Made by a program: the position numbers and the translations under genes. 64,000 nucleotides of DNA from assembly GCA_041398565.1 (NCBI GenBank), contig JAWKUN010000005.1, positions 248,001-312,000 on the forward strand, in the 5' to 3' direction. The stretch is from DATGPD01 sp041398565. GTDB lineage: Bacteria > Planctomycetota > UBA1135 > UBA2386. The notes under the pieces were generated by a model. That model searched no databases and was not told the origin of the DNA. It saw only the letters and a program-made list of their open reading frames with translations. Positions 9,502 through 18,909 of this stretch are shown here, in pieces. The first letter of the stretch is position 1. Each line of letters starts with the position of its first letter.

Positions 9502-10557
9502 TCAGTACTCGAAGAGCGAGATCAGCCCCGTCGAGTTGGTGCGCGAACCGATCGTCGCCGTCGTGCTGCCGGTGGCCGCCAGCATCGTCGCCTGCGGACT
9601 GACGCCGATCGTGGTGGACGCGCTGGCCGAGGTGACGAACCCGGCCGAGTTGGCGAACAGGTCCCCGAGCGCGGCCTGGAAGTAGAGCGTGCGGCCGTAG
9701 AGGGCGAGCACACCGGGCACCGGCAGGCTGACCGACAACGCACCGCCCGTGTTGGTACTGATGGTGACGTTGGCATCGATCGCCACTTGCAGCGTGCAGC
9801 CGGTCGCGCCGAAGCTGTCGAGTCCCAGCGGCAGCGGAACGCCGTTCCACGTGCTGTTGCTGGAGCCGATCAGGAGCACACCGGAGCTGCTGGCAGGTCC
9901 GTTGGTGAGCGACAGGCCCATCGAGCCGCCGGCCTGGACCGGCTGCGTGGTGATGGCCGGGCTGCGGTTGCTCGACGTCTGGCACGCGGTCCCGAACGTC
10001 GTGGTGTCGGACACGAAACTGCCGACATCGAGGCGATAGGTGAAGGCGGCGTTGCCGTTGCTGTTGGCGAAGATGCGGTACTCGACCACCAGGTTGTGGG
10101 TGTTGTCGTAAGCGAAGGTGCGGTCGAGCGGGATCCAGATGGTGTTCGGGTTGGGGCCTGTGCTCACCGACGGAACCGTGGGCAGCGAGAAGATCTGCCG
10201 GTCGTACACGCGCACGGCGGGGGCTAGGTAGTTGTTGTCGAACGTCGTCGACACACCCGTACCCAGGTTGTCGCTGTGCCCCATCCAGATCTCCATCTGG
10301 ACCTGGTGCCCGGTACCGGTGCCGAGCATGTCGGGGCGGAAGCCGACGCGGCTGATCTGCCCGCCGTTGGCGATGCCGAGGCGCCACTTCGAGTAGATCA
10401 GCATCACGCGGCTCACTCCGGCTGACAGCGGCCGGCTGGTGATCGACGACGATCCCTCGAGGTTCACGTGATCGAACGGGAAGACCTTCACGGTCTGGGC
10501 CGCGAGCGAGCCAGCCAGGAAGACGCAGGACAGTGTCAGGGGGCGGAGGAGGTTCAT
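9502..10557 (-). CDS. Secreted protein, paralogue of the gene at 13403-14500, with shared C-terminal module
   Basis: 351 residues. The start at 10557 gives the signal peptide MNLLRPLTLSCVFLAGSLAA cleaved before QTVKVFPF. The N-terminal ~220 residues have an all-beta pattern with IWIPLDRTFAYDNTHNLVVEY, the counterpart of MLIPLSTPFAYTGVNSLAWE in the gene at 13403-14500, so the two are paralogues. The C-terminal ~110 residues (LLIGSSNSTWNGVPLPLGLD, GCTLQV, LYFQAALGD...) are the shared secreted module. I recognise no enzyme motif. It lies third in a minus-strand run of three secreted-protein genes and may share a transcript with them. Function is unknown. Confidence 0.8.
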   Translation of the reverse strand: MNLLRPLTLSCVFLAGSLAAQTVKVFPFDHVNLEGSSSITSRPLSAGVSRVMLIYSKWRLGIANGGQISRVGFRPDMLGTGTGHQVQMEIWMGHSDNLGTGVSTTFDNNYLAPAVRVYDRQIFSLPTVPSVSTGPNPNTIWIPLDRTFAYDNTHNLVVEYRIFANSNGNAAFTYRLDVGSFVSDTTTFGTACQTSSNRSPAITTQPVQAGGSMGLSLTNGPASSSGVLLIGSSNSTWNGVPLPLGLDSFGATGCTLQVAIDANVTISTNTGGALSVSLPVPGVLALYGRTLYFQAALGDLFANSAGFVTSASASTTIGVSPQATMLAATGSTTATIGSRTNSTGLISLFEY

Positions 10558-10735
10558 GGCAGGAAGAACCGGAGGTCGCGCCGATCGTTGCACTCGTTCC
10601 AGCGTTCAGGGGCAGAGTCCGGCTCCCGCCGCCGCAAGGGCGGTACGTGGCCAGTGCGGCCGCCGGCACGGGCCTGCAGGGCGGATCTCGCACGCCGGGC
10701 CGAATCCGCGCGGAAGGCGCGCAGTGGTCGCGTCC

Positions 10736-13231
10736 TCACTTGCCGGTCGGGATGTTCAGAGGTGTGAGCTCGAGGTCGCATTCCACGACCCGGTCGGATT
10801 TCACGGCGATCTCGATGGCACCGAGTGGGCGCGGGTCCGTGGGTTCCGTTCCAGCGGGGAACAGACCGGCGACGTGGCTGCGCGCCGAGAGCCTCAGGTC
10901 GCCGGCCGGCGCGACCAAGTCCACCGTGGTCTGGCCCGGCTGCAGCACGACCCCGACCCCAGAGTCGTACGAGCTGTCGTCCCACGGCACCGCGAACGCC
11001 CCCGCGGCTTGCTGGCGAAGGCGCAGTTCGACGTGGCTGACGGCCACCTCTGTGCCCGCAGGCGACCGAAGGTGCACGCGCACGCGGCCCAAGGTCAGCT
11101 CGATCGCACGCGACGCGCCAGCGGCGCCGACCTCGACCACGTCGGCATCGGGGTTCAAGACGACCCCGCTCGTCAGGTCGACCACCTCGAAACGGTACTT
11201 GCCGGGCGCCACGCGCAGGGCAAAGGCACCGTCGGCGCCCACTGCCTCCCGCACCGCACTTCCCCAACCTTGTATCACCATCTCGAGCGCCTCGACCGGC
11301 CGAGCGACGACCATCAGGGAATCGCTCGGCAGCACCGCACCCGTGCACGTCACTCGACCGTGCACTTCGCTCGCCGGCTGGCGCGCGGCATCGAATTCCA
11401 ACTCGAGGTCGTCCCCCCGCACGCGCACGTCCGCCAGAGCCAAGCGGACCGGCCCACCGCGAAGGCTGTAGCGCGCGGCGAGTTCCAGCTTCCGCCGGCC
11501 AGGGGCCAGGCCCCGCAGCACGAAGCCGCCGTCCGGACCGGGAGCAGTCGTGCGCAGCGGCGTGCCGGCATCACCGCCATCCGGCAGGACGAGACCCTGG
11601 AACCCCATGGCGGTGCGGTCGGTCAGTTCGAGCCGGAAGGCACAGTCACCCGGCGGATGCGAGAGCTCGCCGCGCAGGCTCACGCCGCGCGGCACGACCA
11701 ACGCGACCTCCCCCTCGTGCTGGCCGACCACCAACCGCACCTCCCGACGCGGCGTCGCCGGGCGATCGGGCACGAGGGCGACGAGTTCGTAGGTACCCGC
11801 GGCGAGCCCGCCGACCGCGAACGTGCCCGCGGCGTCGGTGACGGCCGTGACCGCCGCCAGGAGCGAAGCACCGGCGAAGACGACGCCGTCCGGTTGCGGA
11901 CGCTGCAAGCTCAGGCGCACACACGCGCCGGCCAGCGGCTCACCGTCGGCGCCGCGCACCACGCCAGCGACGGTGGCTTCGGGCTCCAGCTCGACGCGCA
12001 GCTCCGGACGCTCGGGATTCCACGCGACGCGCTTCATCGTGCAGCGCGCGAAGCCCGGAGCGGTGACGACGACGATGCCCATGGTCTGGTCTCGCGGACC
12101 GGGCGCGGCGAGCCGCACGACGCCGGCACGCGCGTCCGCGGTCGGCTGGATCGTGTCGGCCAGGTACTCGGTGAACGAACCCTCGCCCTCCCCGAACCAG
12201 ACCACGCCGGCGCGCGCACCGTCGATCGGGGCACCGCCGTCCTTGGCCACGATCCGCACGACGAACGCGGGGTCCGACGCGACCACGCGGAGGATCAGAT
12301 CGTCCGCCGGCGCGGACAGCAGCGGGCTTTCACCACTGGCGACGCCGTCCGTGGCCGACGCACGCGCGCGGTAGCGACCGACCACCGGCAGCGACTGCCG
12401 GAAGGCGCCGTCGGCACCGGTCGTGACCACGAGGGGGCTGGCGAGGGTCTCGAAGTGGAAGACCACGAGCGCGCGGCACGGTTGGCCGTCGGCGTCGACG
12501 ACGCGGCCAGCGCAGTAGCCGCTTCTCTGCAGGTCGAGCGCCAGCGGCGTGGCGCGGCTCACCGGCCGCAGCGTCCGCTCGTAGAAGCCGTCGGCGCGCA
12601 CCGTCACGACCGACCCGCTGGCGAACACGCCGGGCAGCACGAAGCGACCGTCGGCGCCGGTGCGGGTCGCGCTGCGGTAGGCGACTTCGCTCGTCGTGTC
12701 GACGAACGCGTCGAGGACACTCGCCGGCAGACTGGCGCACGCGTCGCTGGCCGTCACCAAGGCACCGGCGATCGGCTGGCCGTCGACGTCGCGAACGCGA
12801 CCGCGCAGCTCGACCGCGGGTGGCAGCACCACATCCACCGAAAGACGCGGATCGGCGACCCCCTGCCAGCTGCGCCGCACCCACAGCGCGTCGGGGACGA
12901 CCACCGCAGCGACCCGTCCCGGCGTCGCGATGAGCACCTGCACGCCGGCGTGCGCCGGTTCGGCGGCGGCGCCTTCGGCGTCTCGCTGCCATGCGACCTC
13001 GAAGTGTCCCCGCGCGTCGGTGCGCACCGTGCCCTCGGCCCAAGCGCACTCCGTCCGCGGCGTGCCGTCGGAAACGACGACCACGCCGACTCCGGCCAGC
13101 GGCTGCCCGCGCTCGTCGCAGACGCGGCCACGCAGAGACGTGGGCCCGAGTTGCGAGGACGCCGACTGACCCGCGAGCCCGGCCGTCAAGGCGAGGAGGA
13201 TGCCGGCGTGGAAGCGTGCTCTCAGTTGCAT
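10736..13231 (-). CDS. Secreted protein with multiple carboxypeptidase-regulatory-like domains
   Basis: 831 residues. The start at 13231 gives the signal peptide MQLRARFHAGILLALTAGLA. Repeated ~80-90 residue beta-sandwich units follow, recognisable by the pattern LRGRVCDERGQPLAGVGVVV, LRGRVRDVDGQPIAGALVTA, CAGRVVDADGQPCRALVVF and VAGVVRGADGEPLAGACVRL, each continuing with a TDARGHFEV or ADGRFVLPG strand. This is the CarboxypepD_reg/transthyretin-like fold, used as a structural or surface module without enzyme activity. No catalytic domain is visible. It sits between two paralogous genes (9502-10557 and 13403-14500) on the same strand. Two further proteins of this type occur in the window (35479-38409 and 48155-49777). 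Confidence 0.85.
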   Translation of the reverse strand: MQLRARFHAGILLALTAGLAGQSASSQLGPTSLRGRVCDERGQPLAGVGVVVVSDGTPRTECAWAEGTVRTDARGHFEVAWQRDAEGAAAEPAHAGVQVLIATPGRVAAVVVPDALWVRRSWQGVADPRLSVDVVLPPAVELRGRVRDVDGQPIAGALVTASDACASLPASVLDAFVDTTSEVAYRSATRTGADGRFVLPGVFASGSVVTVRADGFYERTLRPVSRATPLALDLQRSGYCAGRVVDADGQPCRALVVFHFETLASPLVVTTGADGAFRQSLPVVGRYRARASATDGVASGESPLLSAPADDLILRVVASDPAFVVRIVAKDGGAPIDGARAGVVWFGEGEGSFTEYLADTIQPTADARAGVVRLAAPGPRDQTMGIVVVTAPGFARCTMKRVAWNPERPELRVELEPEATVAGVVRGADGEPLAGACVRLSLQRPQPDGVVFAGASLLAAVTAVTDAAGTFAVGGLAAGTYELVALVPDRPATPRREVRLVVGQHEGEVALVVPRGVSLRGELSHPPGDCAFRLELTDRTAMGFQGLVLPDGGDAGTPLRTTAPGPDGGFVLRGLAPGRRKLELAARYSLRGGPVRLALADVRVRGDDLELEFDAARQPASEVHGRVTCTGAVLPSDSLMVVARPVEALEMVIQGWGSAVREAVGADGAFALRVAPGKYRFEVVDLTSGVVLNPDADVVEVGAAGASRAIELTLGRVRVHLRSPAGTEVAVSHVELRLRQQAAGAFAVPWDDSSYDSGVGVVLQPGQTTVDLVAPAGDLRLSARSHVAGLFPAGTEPTDPRPLGAIEIAVKSDRVVECDLELTPLNIPTGK

Positions 13232-13402
13232 GAGTCGACCTCGATGCAACGATAGACGCCGCAGGCCGACCTGGCTTGCGCGCCGGAGGGCCTCCTCGAC
13301 CGGATCCCAGCACAGGCGGCGAAGAGGCCCGCGAGCCGCGCCCGCCTCAGCGGGCGTCGGCTCCAAGGGCCGCGAGGCCCGGCCCCTCGCCTGCCCCTTT
13401 CC

Positions 13403-14500
13403 CTAGTAGGTGAACTCGGTGACGGCGGCGTAGCCGTGGTCCAGCGTCAGCGGCGTGGCGTTGGGGTAGCTCGGACCCTGGAACTGGAAGTTGTAGAGGC
13501 GCGACACCTCGGAGATGGTGCCGATGTTCGGGGCGGGCACCGCGAAGCTGCGGCCGTTGCTGTTGCAGATCGGCACCGGGTCGGTGCGACCGGCATCGAA
13601 CGCGTGGGCCTGCACGTAGAGGGTGGGCGCGCCCAGCACGTTCGGCATCACGAAGGTCCACGGCGCGTACGGATACGAGCTGGTGGCCGTCGAAGCGGTT
13701 TCGCGAAGATCACCGTTGGCGTCGGCGACGCCCGAGGCGAGCACCGCGGCGAGGTCGGTGTACAGGTTGCCGCACAGGCCCGGGAACGACAGGTTCGGGT
13801 TGCTGGAACCGAGGTACAGCACGGTCGGCGCGCCAGCCGGGGCGTAGCGCACGTAGAAGCCGACCTGGTAGGCGCCGCCGCGGTCGACGTGCTGGACCTG
13901 CAGGTCCATGGTGCTCGTCTGGCCGGTGGCGACGCAGCCTGCGCCGGTGAGCGACGACGAGCCGTTCGTGGCCGTCCCCTGGTGCGTGTCGACCGTGGTG
14001 AACGTGCCCGACGCCGCGTTCGAGTACTGCACCGCTTCCCAGGCCAGAGAGTTGACCCCGGTGTACGCGAAGGGCGTGCTGAGCGGGATGAGCATCTCGA
14101 ACGGCGCCGGGTTGCCGGCTCCGGTCAGAGGGCCGATGTTCACCACCTGCCGGGTCACGACCTGCGACGAGCCGCCGATGTAGTTGGCGGCGAACACGTA
14201 GCTGATCCGGTTCCAGGCCACCGACTCACCCATGAACAGCTCGAGGTCGACCGTGCGGCTGCCGCCGGGCGGCGTGCTCGTGCCGTTACGCCGCTGCGCC
14301 ACCTGGGTGACGACCATCGGCGTGCCGACCGTGTCGGAGTGGACCTGCATGTAGCGGCAGATGATCGTGGTGTTCCAGGGGAACGAGTTGGACGCGTTGC
14401 CGTCGACTGCCGCGGCCGCCACGGGCGACACGAAAGCCGTTTGCGCGAAGAGCGGGGCGGCAAAGAGGGCGCCGACCGCCAGGAGACGAGTGTGTTGCAT
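13403..14500 (-). CDS. Secreted protein, paralogue of the gene at 9502-10557
   Basis: 365 residues. The start at 14500 gives the signal peptide MQHTRLLAVGALFAAPLFAQ. It is a beta-rich protein with FEMLIPLSTPFAYTGVNSLA, the motif it shares with its paralogue. The C-terminal ~100 residues (VLYLGSSNPNLSFPGLCGN... LYVQAHAFDAGRTDPVPICNSNG) correspond to the shared secreted module, including the strand before VQA and the Cys-Asn-Ser-Asn-Gly turn. There are no enzyme motifs. It is the first gene of a three-gene minus-strand run. The 258 bp upstream (14501-14758) hold no other gene I can support. Confidence 0.8.
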   Translation of the reverse strand: MQHTRLLAVGALFAAPLFAQTAFVSPVAAAAVDGNASNSFPWNTTIICRYMQVHSDTVGTPMVVTQVAQRRNGTSTPPGGSRTVDLELFMGESVAWNRISYVFAANYIGGSSQVVTRQVVNIGPLTGAGNPAPFEMLIPLSTPFAYTGVNSLAWEAVQYSNAASGTFTTVDTHQGTATNGSSSLTGAGCVATGQTSTMDLQVQHVDRGGAYQVGFYVRYAPAGAPTVLYLGSSNPNLSFPGLCGNLYTDLAAVLASGVADANGDLRETASTATSSYPYAPWTFVMPNVLGAPTLYVQAHAFDAGRTDPVPICNSNGRSFAVPAPNIGTISEVSRLYNFQFQGPSYPNATPLTLDHGYAAVTEFTY

Positions 14501-14758
14501 GGGAGCTTCCGTACCAGAGAACCTTGGGCTCGGGTTTGAGGCAGAACGAGACAGGACAGACGAGACGAGGGTATGCGGGCGCACCACAGGGTCAACCCGG
14601 TGCGCGCCATCGGGCGAGTCCGGTCCGACGTTCGCCGGCGGCACAGTGCGAGCGACAGCTTCCGTCGGCGCGGTCGCAACGGACCAAACCTCTCGACCGC
14701 AGACAGTTCGGACCGGGCCAAGGAACCGTGACGCGCGCCACTTTCCGTCCGACCGTCC

Positions 14759-15190
14759 CTACCAGCGGTAGAGCATCAGATAGACGACCACACCGGTCAC
14801 CGACACGTAGAGCCACATCGGCGCAGTCACCTTGGCCCAGCGCCGGTGCCGTGCCCGCTCGTCGCGAAGGCCCAGCCGGATCGTCATGAGGATCAGCGGC
14901 AGCTGCACCACGGCGAACACGATGTGGCTGAAGAGGATGGCGCGGTAGACGGTCCGCGCCCAGCCCTCGCCACGGAAGGGCACTGGCGCGTCCTTGCTCA
15001 GATGGTAGGTCAGATAGCAGGCGAGGAAGGCGGCCGAGACAGCGAACGCCGCCAGCATCAGCTTCTTGTGCAGCTCGATTCGCCCCCGCTTGACGGCGAT
15101 CAAGCCGGCGACGATGAGCAGCGCGGCCAACGCGTTGAGCGACGCGTTGACGTGCGGGAAGAACGAGTACCAGGGAGCCTCAGGTGGCAT
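14759..15190 (-). CDS. DUF420 membrane protein, cytochrome oxidase assembly (CtaM-like)
   Basis: 143 residues with four transmembrane helices. It matches the DUF420 family closely: SLNALAALLIVAGLIAVKRG, a histidine in ELHKKLMLAAF, LTYHLSKD in helix 2, FSHIVFAVVQLPLI in helix 3 and the ending PMWLYVSVTGVVVYLMLY. Family members such as CtaM are needed for maturation of heme-copper oxidases. It overlaps the upstream ABC permease gene by 11 bp and is the last gene of the ctaA-ctaB operon, which fits that role. The three conserved histidines in the membrane could bind heme or copper (inference). Confidence 0.88.
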   Translation of the reverse strand: MPPEAPWYSFFPHVNASLNALAALLIVAGLIAVKRGRIELHKKLMLAAFAVSAAFLACYLTYHLSKDAPVPFRGEGWARTVYRAILFSHIVFAVVQLPLILMTIRLGLRDERARHRRWAKVTAPMWLYVSVTGVVVYLMLYRW

Positions 15191-15950
15191 CGCGGGCGCT
15201 GCGGCGCGTAGTGACGAAGGTGGCCAGCGCGAAGCTGGCCGCGGCGAAGACGAGGCTGACCGCCAGGCACACCGTCAGGCTCGGCAGACCCATCGCAGGA
15301 TCGACGTTGCCGAGCGCGTGACGCAGGAGCGCCACGCCGTAGGTCAACGGGTTGGCAGCCATGAGACCGCGCACGATGGCGTGCGCACCCGGCGCCGGAA
15401 AGAAGGCTCCCGACAGCAGCAGAGCCGGCATCAGAACCAGCATCATCACGCCGTGGTAGCCGGCGGTGCTGTCCATCAGCCAGGCCAGCGCGAACCCGCA
15501 GCCGGTGAGCGCGAACGCCAGCAGCAGGAGGACTCCCGCCGCCGCCAAGAGGCGCAGCGGCTCGGTGGGCGACAGACCGAAGGCGCAGCCACCGAGCAAG
15601 AAGACCAGGCCGAGCCCGAACCCCAGGGTGGCTCCGCCGAGGACCTTGCCGAGAGCGATGGCGCTGCGGGGCACCGGCGCTACCAACACACCTTGCAAGA
15701 AGCCCTCCTTGCGGTCTTCGATCACCGTGATGGTGGCGAAGATCGCCGTGAACATCACGATCATGGCCAGCGTGCCGGCGAAGAAGTACTGGCCGTAGGT
15801 CTGGTCGCCGACGCGCAGCGAGTCGCGCAGAGCCCCCGCGAACAACAGGAAGAACACGACCGGCTGACCGAGCGAGCCGACCACTCGCGAGCGATCGCCC
15901 AAGAAGCGCACCAGCTCGCGTTGCCACAGGGCCGTCACGGCACCGCTCAT
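15180..15950 (-). CDS. ABC-2 type transporter permease
   Basis: 256 residues with six transmembrane segments. The N-terminal amphipathic segment (ALWQRELVRFLGDRSRV) and the FFAGTLAMIVMFTAIFATITVI helix are typical of ABC-2 permeases such as those of the DrrB and NodJ type. It partners the ATPase encoded immediately upstream; the ATPase stop and this start overlap as ATGA at 15947-15950. In this operon the transporter is expected to serve cytochrome oxidase or heme biogenesis, as similar ABC pairs do beside cta genes in other bacteria, but its substrate cannot be read from the sequence. Confidence 0.9.
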   Translation of the reverse strand: MSGAVTALWQRELVRFLGDRSRVVGSLGQPVVFFLLFAGALRDSLRVGDQTYGQYFFAGTLAMIVMFTAIFATITVIEDRKEGFLQGVLVAPVPRSAIALGKVLGGATLGFGLGLVFLLGGCAFGLSPTEPLRLLAAAGVLLLLAFALTGCGFALAWLMDSTAGYHGVMMLVLMPALLLSGAFFPAPGAHAIVRGLMAANPLTYGVALLRHALGNVDPAMGLPSLTVCLAVSLVFAAASFALATFVTTRRSARDAT

Positions 15951-16957
15951 CGACGCCTCCGGGATGCCGGCTGACGCTTGCCGTCGCGGTCGCCGTCGCC
16001 GTCGCCAGCAGCGGCGAACGGCGCGCCGGTCTTGAGAAAGTAGACGTCGAGCAGCGACGGCGGACTCACCGCCACCCTCCGGGCACGCTCGCCGAGCGCG
16101 TCGACGACGGCCGCCACCAGGCGGTGAGCGTCGGCCACCTGCGCGCGCAGAGTTCCGTCGAACGCCTTGGCCTCGATCTGGAACCGCTCCTGCAGCTCGG
16201 CGCGCACCGCGTCGGCCTGCTCGGGATCGACGCTGACCTCGAGCGCCTCGCCGCCCACCGACCGCGACAGCTCGGCGGGAGTGCCCTCGGCCACCACTTC
16301 TCCCGCGTGCAGGATCAGGACACGGTCGGCCGCTTCGGCTTCGTCGAGCAGGTGCGTGGTGAACATGACGGTCGAGCCCTCGAACCCCGACAGCAGGCTC
16401 CACAAGTCGCGCCGTGCCGTCGGATCGAGGCCGGTGGTCGGCTCGTCGAGCACCAACAACGCTGGCTGGTGCAGTAGGCACTTGGCCAGTTCGACCCGCC
16501 GGCGCAGCCCTCCGGACAGGGTCTCCACCTTGTCGCCCGCGCGCTCGGCGAGCTGGGTCCGCGCCATCACTTCGGCCACGCGGTCGTCGAGTCGGCGCCC
16601 GGACAGGCCGAACATGCGCCCGCCGTAGAGCAGGTTCTGGCGAACGGTCAGCTTGCGGTCGATGGCCGGCGACTGGAACACCACGCCGAGCTGGGCGCGC
16701 AGCGACGCCGGCGCGCGCGTGACGTCGACGCCCATCGCCCACAGGTCGCCCTGCTGCACCGGCAAGATCGTCGCCAGCAGCTTGAACAGCGTCGACTTGC
16801 CGGACCCGTTGGGACCGAGGAAGGCGTACTTGGTGCCGCGCTCGACTCGGAAGCCGACGTCGCGCAGGGCGACGCGCTCGCCGTAGCGGTGGGTCAGACC
16901 GCGCGCAGTCACCGCCTGGGTGGTCGCGACCGGGTCGTTCACTGCGGGGATGGTCAT
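15947..16957 (-). CDS. ABC transporter ATP-binding protein
   Basis: 336 residues. Walker A GPNGSGKST (near residue 49), Q-loop VVFQSPAID, signature LSGGLRRRVELAKCL, Walker B LLVLDEPTTGLDP and H-loop FTTHLLDEAEAADRV are all intact. A C-terminal ~100-residue extension after GEVVAEGTPAEL is typical of DrrA/NatA-type ATPases. It energises the ABC-2 permease that overlaps it by 4 bp. Its own start overlaps the ctaB stop (ATGA at 16954-16957), which indicates translational coupling. Confidence 0.93.
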   Translation of the reverse strand: MTIPAVNDPVATTQAVTARGLTHRYGERVALRDVGFRVERGTKYAFLGPNGSGKSTLFKLLATILPVQQGDLWAMGVDVTRAPASLRAQLGVVFQSPAIDRKLTVRQNLLYGGRMFGLSGRRLDDRVAEVMARTQLAERAGDKVETLSGGLRRRVELAKCLLHQPALLVLDEPTTGLDPTARRDLWSLLSGFEGSTVMFTTHLLDEAEAADRVLILHAGEVVAEGTPAELSRSVGGEALEVSVDPEQADAVRAELQERFQIEAKAFDGTLRAQVADAHRLVAAVVDALGERARRVAVSPPSLLDVYFLKTGAPFAAAGDGDGDRDGKRQPASRRRR

Positions 16958-17925
16958 GGCCGGTCGAGAAGCATGGCACCGAGCAGCAGCGGCAGGTAGA
17001 CGATCGAGGCCAGGAATGCCCCGCGCATCGCCGCGTCGGTGCGCCGCGCCGCCGCCACGACCACCGGCACCAGGAAGAAGACGCCCAGGAGGATCGCCAG
17101 CAGGGGATAGAGGTCACCCGTCATGAGCAGGCGCGGCGGCCACAGACTCACGATCAGCAGCGCCAGGGTGTAGACGATCATCTGCACCGCGGTGGCGCGT
17201 CCCTTGGGATCGACCACCGACAGCATGCGCATGCCGCCGCGCCGGTAGTCCTCGCGGTAGCGCCAGGCGATGGCGAGGAAGTGCGGGATCTGCCAGAAGA
17301 ACAGGATGAGGAACAGCGCCAGCGCCCGCGTGTCGACGTAACCGGCCGCGGCGGCGTAGCCCACCACCGGCGGCAGCGCCCCGGGTACCGCTCCGACCAG
17401 CGTGTTGAGCGTAGTGACCGGCTTGAGCGGCGTGTAGACGAGGACGTAGGTGAAGAGGATCGTGGCGCACAGCGCGGTGGCCAGAGGATTGCTGCCGAAC
17501 CAAAGCGCTGCGAGGCCGAGCACGGCACAGACGATCCCGAATCCGGCCACCTCGATCGGCAGCAGGCGCCCGGTGGGCAACGGACGCCCGGCCGTGCGCG
17601 CCATGCGCTTGTCGCGCTCGCGCTCGATCAGCATGTTCAGCGCGTTGCCGGCCACCGCCACCAGCAGAGTGCCGACCCCGGTGAGCACCACGGTGTGTGT
17701 CGCCAGCGGCACCTGCGCACCGAGCGCGATCCCGGCCAGCACGGCGACGATGGCAAGCGTCGACAGGCGCAGCTTGCCGAGTTCGAGCAGCGCGGCCAGA
17801 CGCGACGCGCCACGCCTGGAGATCGTTCGGTCATCGCAAGCCGACATCGGGCTGACTTTCGCGCATCCTGCCATGTCGGACGCGCCTCCACCAGACGAGA
17901 ACGGAGTCGAGCGAGACGACTCCAT
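16954..17925 (-). CDS. ctaB: Protoheme IX farnesyltransferase (heme O synthase)
   Basis: 323 residues with about nine transmembrane helices of the UbiA prenyltransferase superfamily. It adds a farnesyl group to heme B to give heme O. The key motif NALNMLIERERDKRMARTAG-RPLP holds the Asn/Asp-rich diphosphate-Mg site, and YTPLKPVTTLNTLVGAVPGA is the second conserved loop. FFWQIPHFLAIAWRYREDYR matches the family exactly. The first ~26 residues before MSACDDRT look non-conserved, so the start could instead be 17847 (or 17874). It lies 6 bp after ctaA and overlaps the ABC ATPase gene by 4 bp. Confidence 0.95.
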   Translation of the reverse strand: MESSRSTPFSSGGGASDMAGCAKVSPMSACDDRTISRRGASRLAALLELGKLRLSTLAIVAVLAGIALGAQVPLATHTVVLTGVGTLLVAVAGNALNMLIERERDKRMARTAGRPLPTGRLLPIEVAGFGIVCAVLGLAALWFGSNPLATALCATILFTYVLVYTPLKPVTTLNTLVGAVPGALPPVVGYAAAAGYVDTRALALFLILFFWQIPHFLAIAWRYREDYRRGGMRMLSVVDPKGRATAVQMIVYTLALLIVSLWPPRLLMTGDLYPLLAILLGVFFLVPVVVAAARRTDAAMRGAFLASIVYLPLLLGAMLLDRP

Positions 17926-17931
17926 CGGTCC

Positions 17932-18909
17932 TCAGGCGGCGCGCACCGCGTTGCGCCACACGCGCGCGCACAGCAAGGTCGCCAGCAGGAACATGACCGC
18001 GCCGACCACGACGTGGCCGGTGATGACCAAGGCACGGCCGTACTGATCGACGGTCGCCGTCGCCTTGCCGCCGCCCCGCACGACCACCGTCGCCACGCCC
18101 AGCGCGAGCTGAAGCGTCAGTACGCCGAGCAACCATCGCGCCGTGCGTCGGATCCCGGGTACCGCACCCAGACGCGCGCCTGCGTAGAGCGCCGCCACCA
18201 GGATCAGGAGGGCCACCACCACCGCCACCGTGATGTGCAACCACAACACGCCGTGCAGGTTGGCGTGCCGCACCACCGCGCCGAGCACGAGCTGCACGAA
18301 CACGGCGACCAGCGACACTGTCGCCAGGCGCCGCGCCCCGCCGACGTCGGCCGCGGGCAACGGGAACTGCCGCCACCAGGCGCGCGCCTGCCCGAAGGCG
18401 AAGACGGTGAGCGCGCAGAGCAGGACCTGGGCCAGCACGCCGTGCAGCGCCGAGGTCCACAGGGGCAGGCCCCATTGGACGCCCTTGCCGCCGACCACGC
18501 CTTGCACGGAGACCAGCGCCAGGAGCGCGATCGCCAACCGGCGCGGCCAGCGCCGGCGCTCGACCGCGAGCGTCCACACGGTGAGGGTCAACACCAGCAG
18601 GCCGATCACTGCGCCGCTGGTGCGATGGCCGTGCTCGAGCAGACCCGCGCTCCACCGACTCATCTCCGGTGGCCACCAAGAACCGTTGGCCATGGGCCAG
18701 TCGGGGTAGGCCAAGCCGGATCCGGTGCTGGTCACCATGGCGCCGATCTGGATGAGCACCAGAGTGAGGGCGGTGGTGACGGTGGCGAAGGTCGCCAGCC
18801 CGCGGTGGACCTCAGGCTCGCCGCCGGGGCGGACACGCAGGTCGGGTTGCGCCGTCGGATCGAGAGGCGTTGGTGGTCCGGACACGCGCTGCGAGGCGGG
18901 CGCACTCAT
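17932..18909 (-). CDS. ctaA: Heme A synthase (COX15/CtaA)
   Basis: 325 residues with eight transmembrane helices in two pseudo-symmetric bundles. It oxidises the C8 methyl of heme O to give heme A. The four heme-ligand histidines are visible: LEHGHRTSGAVIG and SALHGVLAQ in the first half, LHITVAVVVAL and ITGHVVVGAVMF in the second. The glutamate next to the first histidine is the expected catalytic residue. GSGLAYPDWPMANGSWWPP is the family hallmark loop. The start at 18909 gives a short hydrophilic N-terminus. It is the first gene of the ctaA-ctaB-ABC-DUF420 operon; no cytochrome oxidase subunit genes lie in the window. Confidence 0.95.
   Translation of the reverse strand: MSAPASQRVSGPPTPLDPTAQPDLRVRPGGEPEVHRGLATFATVTTALTLVLIQIGAMVTSTGSGLAYPDWPMANGSWWPPEMSRWSAGLLEHGHRTSGAVIGLLVLTLTVWTLAVERRRWPRRLAIALLALVSVQGVVGGKGVQWGLPLWTSALHGVLAQVLLCALTVFAFGQARAWWRQFPLPAADVGGARRLATVSLVAVFVQLVLGAVVRHANLHGVLWLHITVAVVVALLILVAALYAGARLGAVPGIRRTARWLLGVLTLQLALGVATVVVRGGGKATATVDQYGRALVITGHVVVGAVMFLLATLLCARVWRNAVRAA

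Noticed and set aside
8294..10693. Very long minus-strand ORF (799 residues)
   Set aside because: It is an Arg/Gln/Pro-rich shadow covering the protease gene and the gene at 9502; no domain or signal was visible.
10556..13255. Long plus-strand ORF (899 residues) opposite the carboxypeptidase-regulatory gene
   Set aside because: Its composition is Arg/His/Gln-rich without hydrophobic core patterns; the antisense protein has clear domain repeats.
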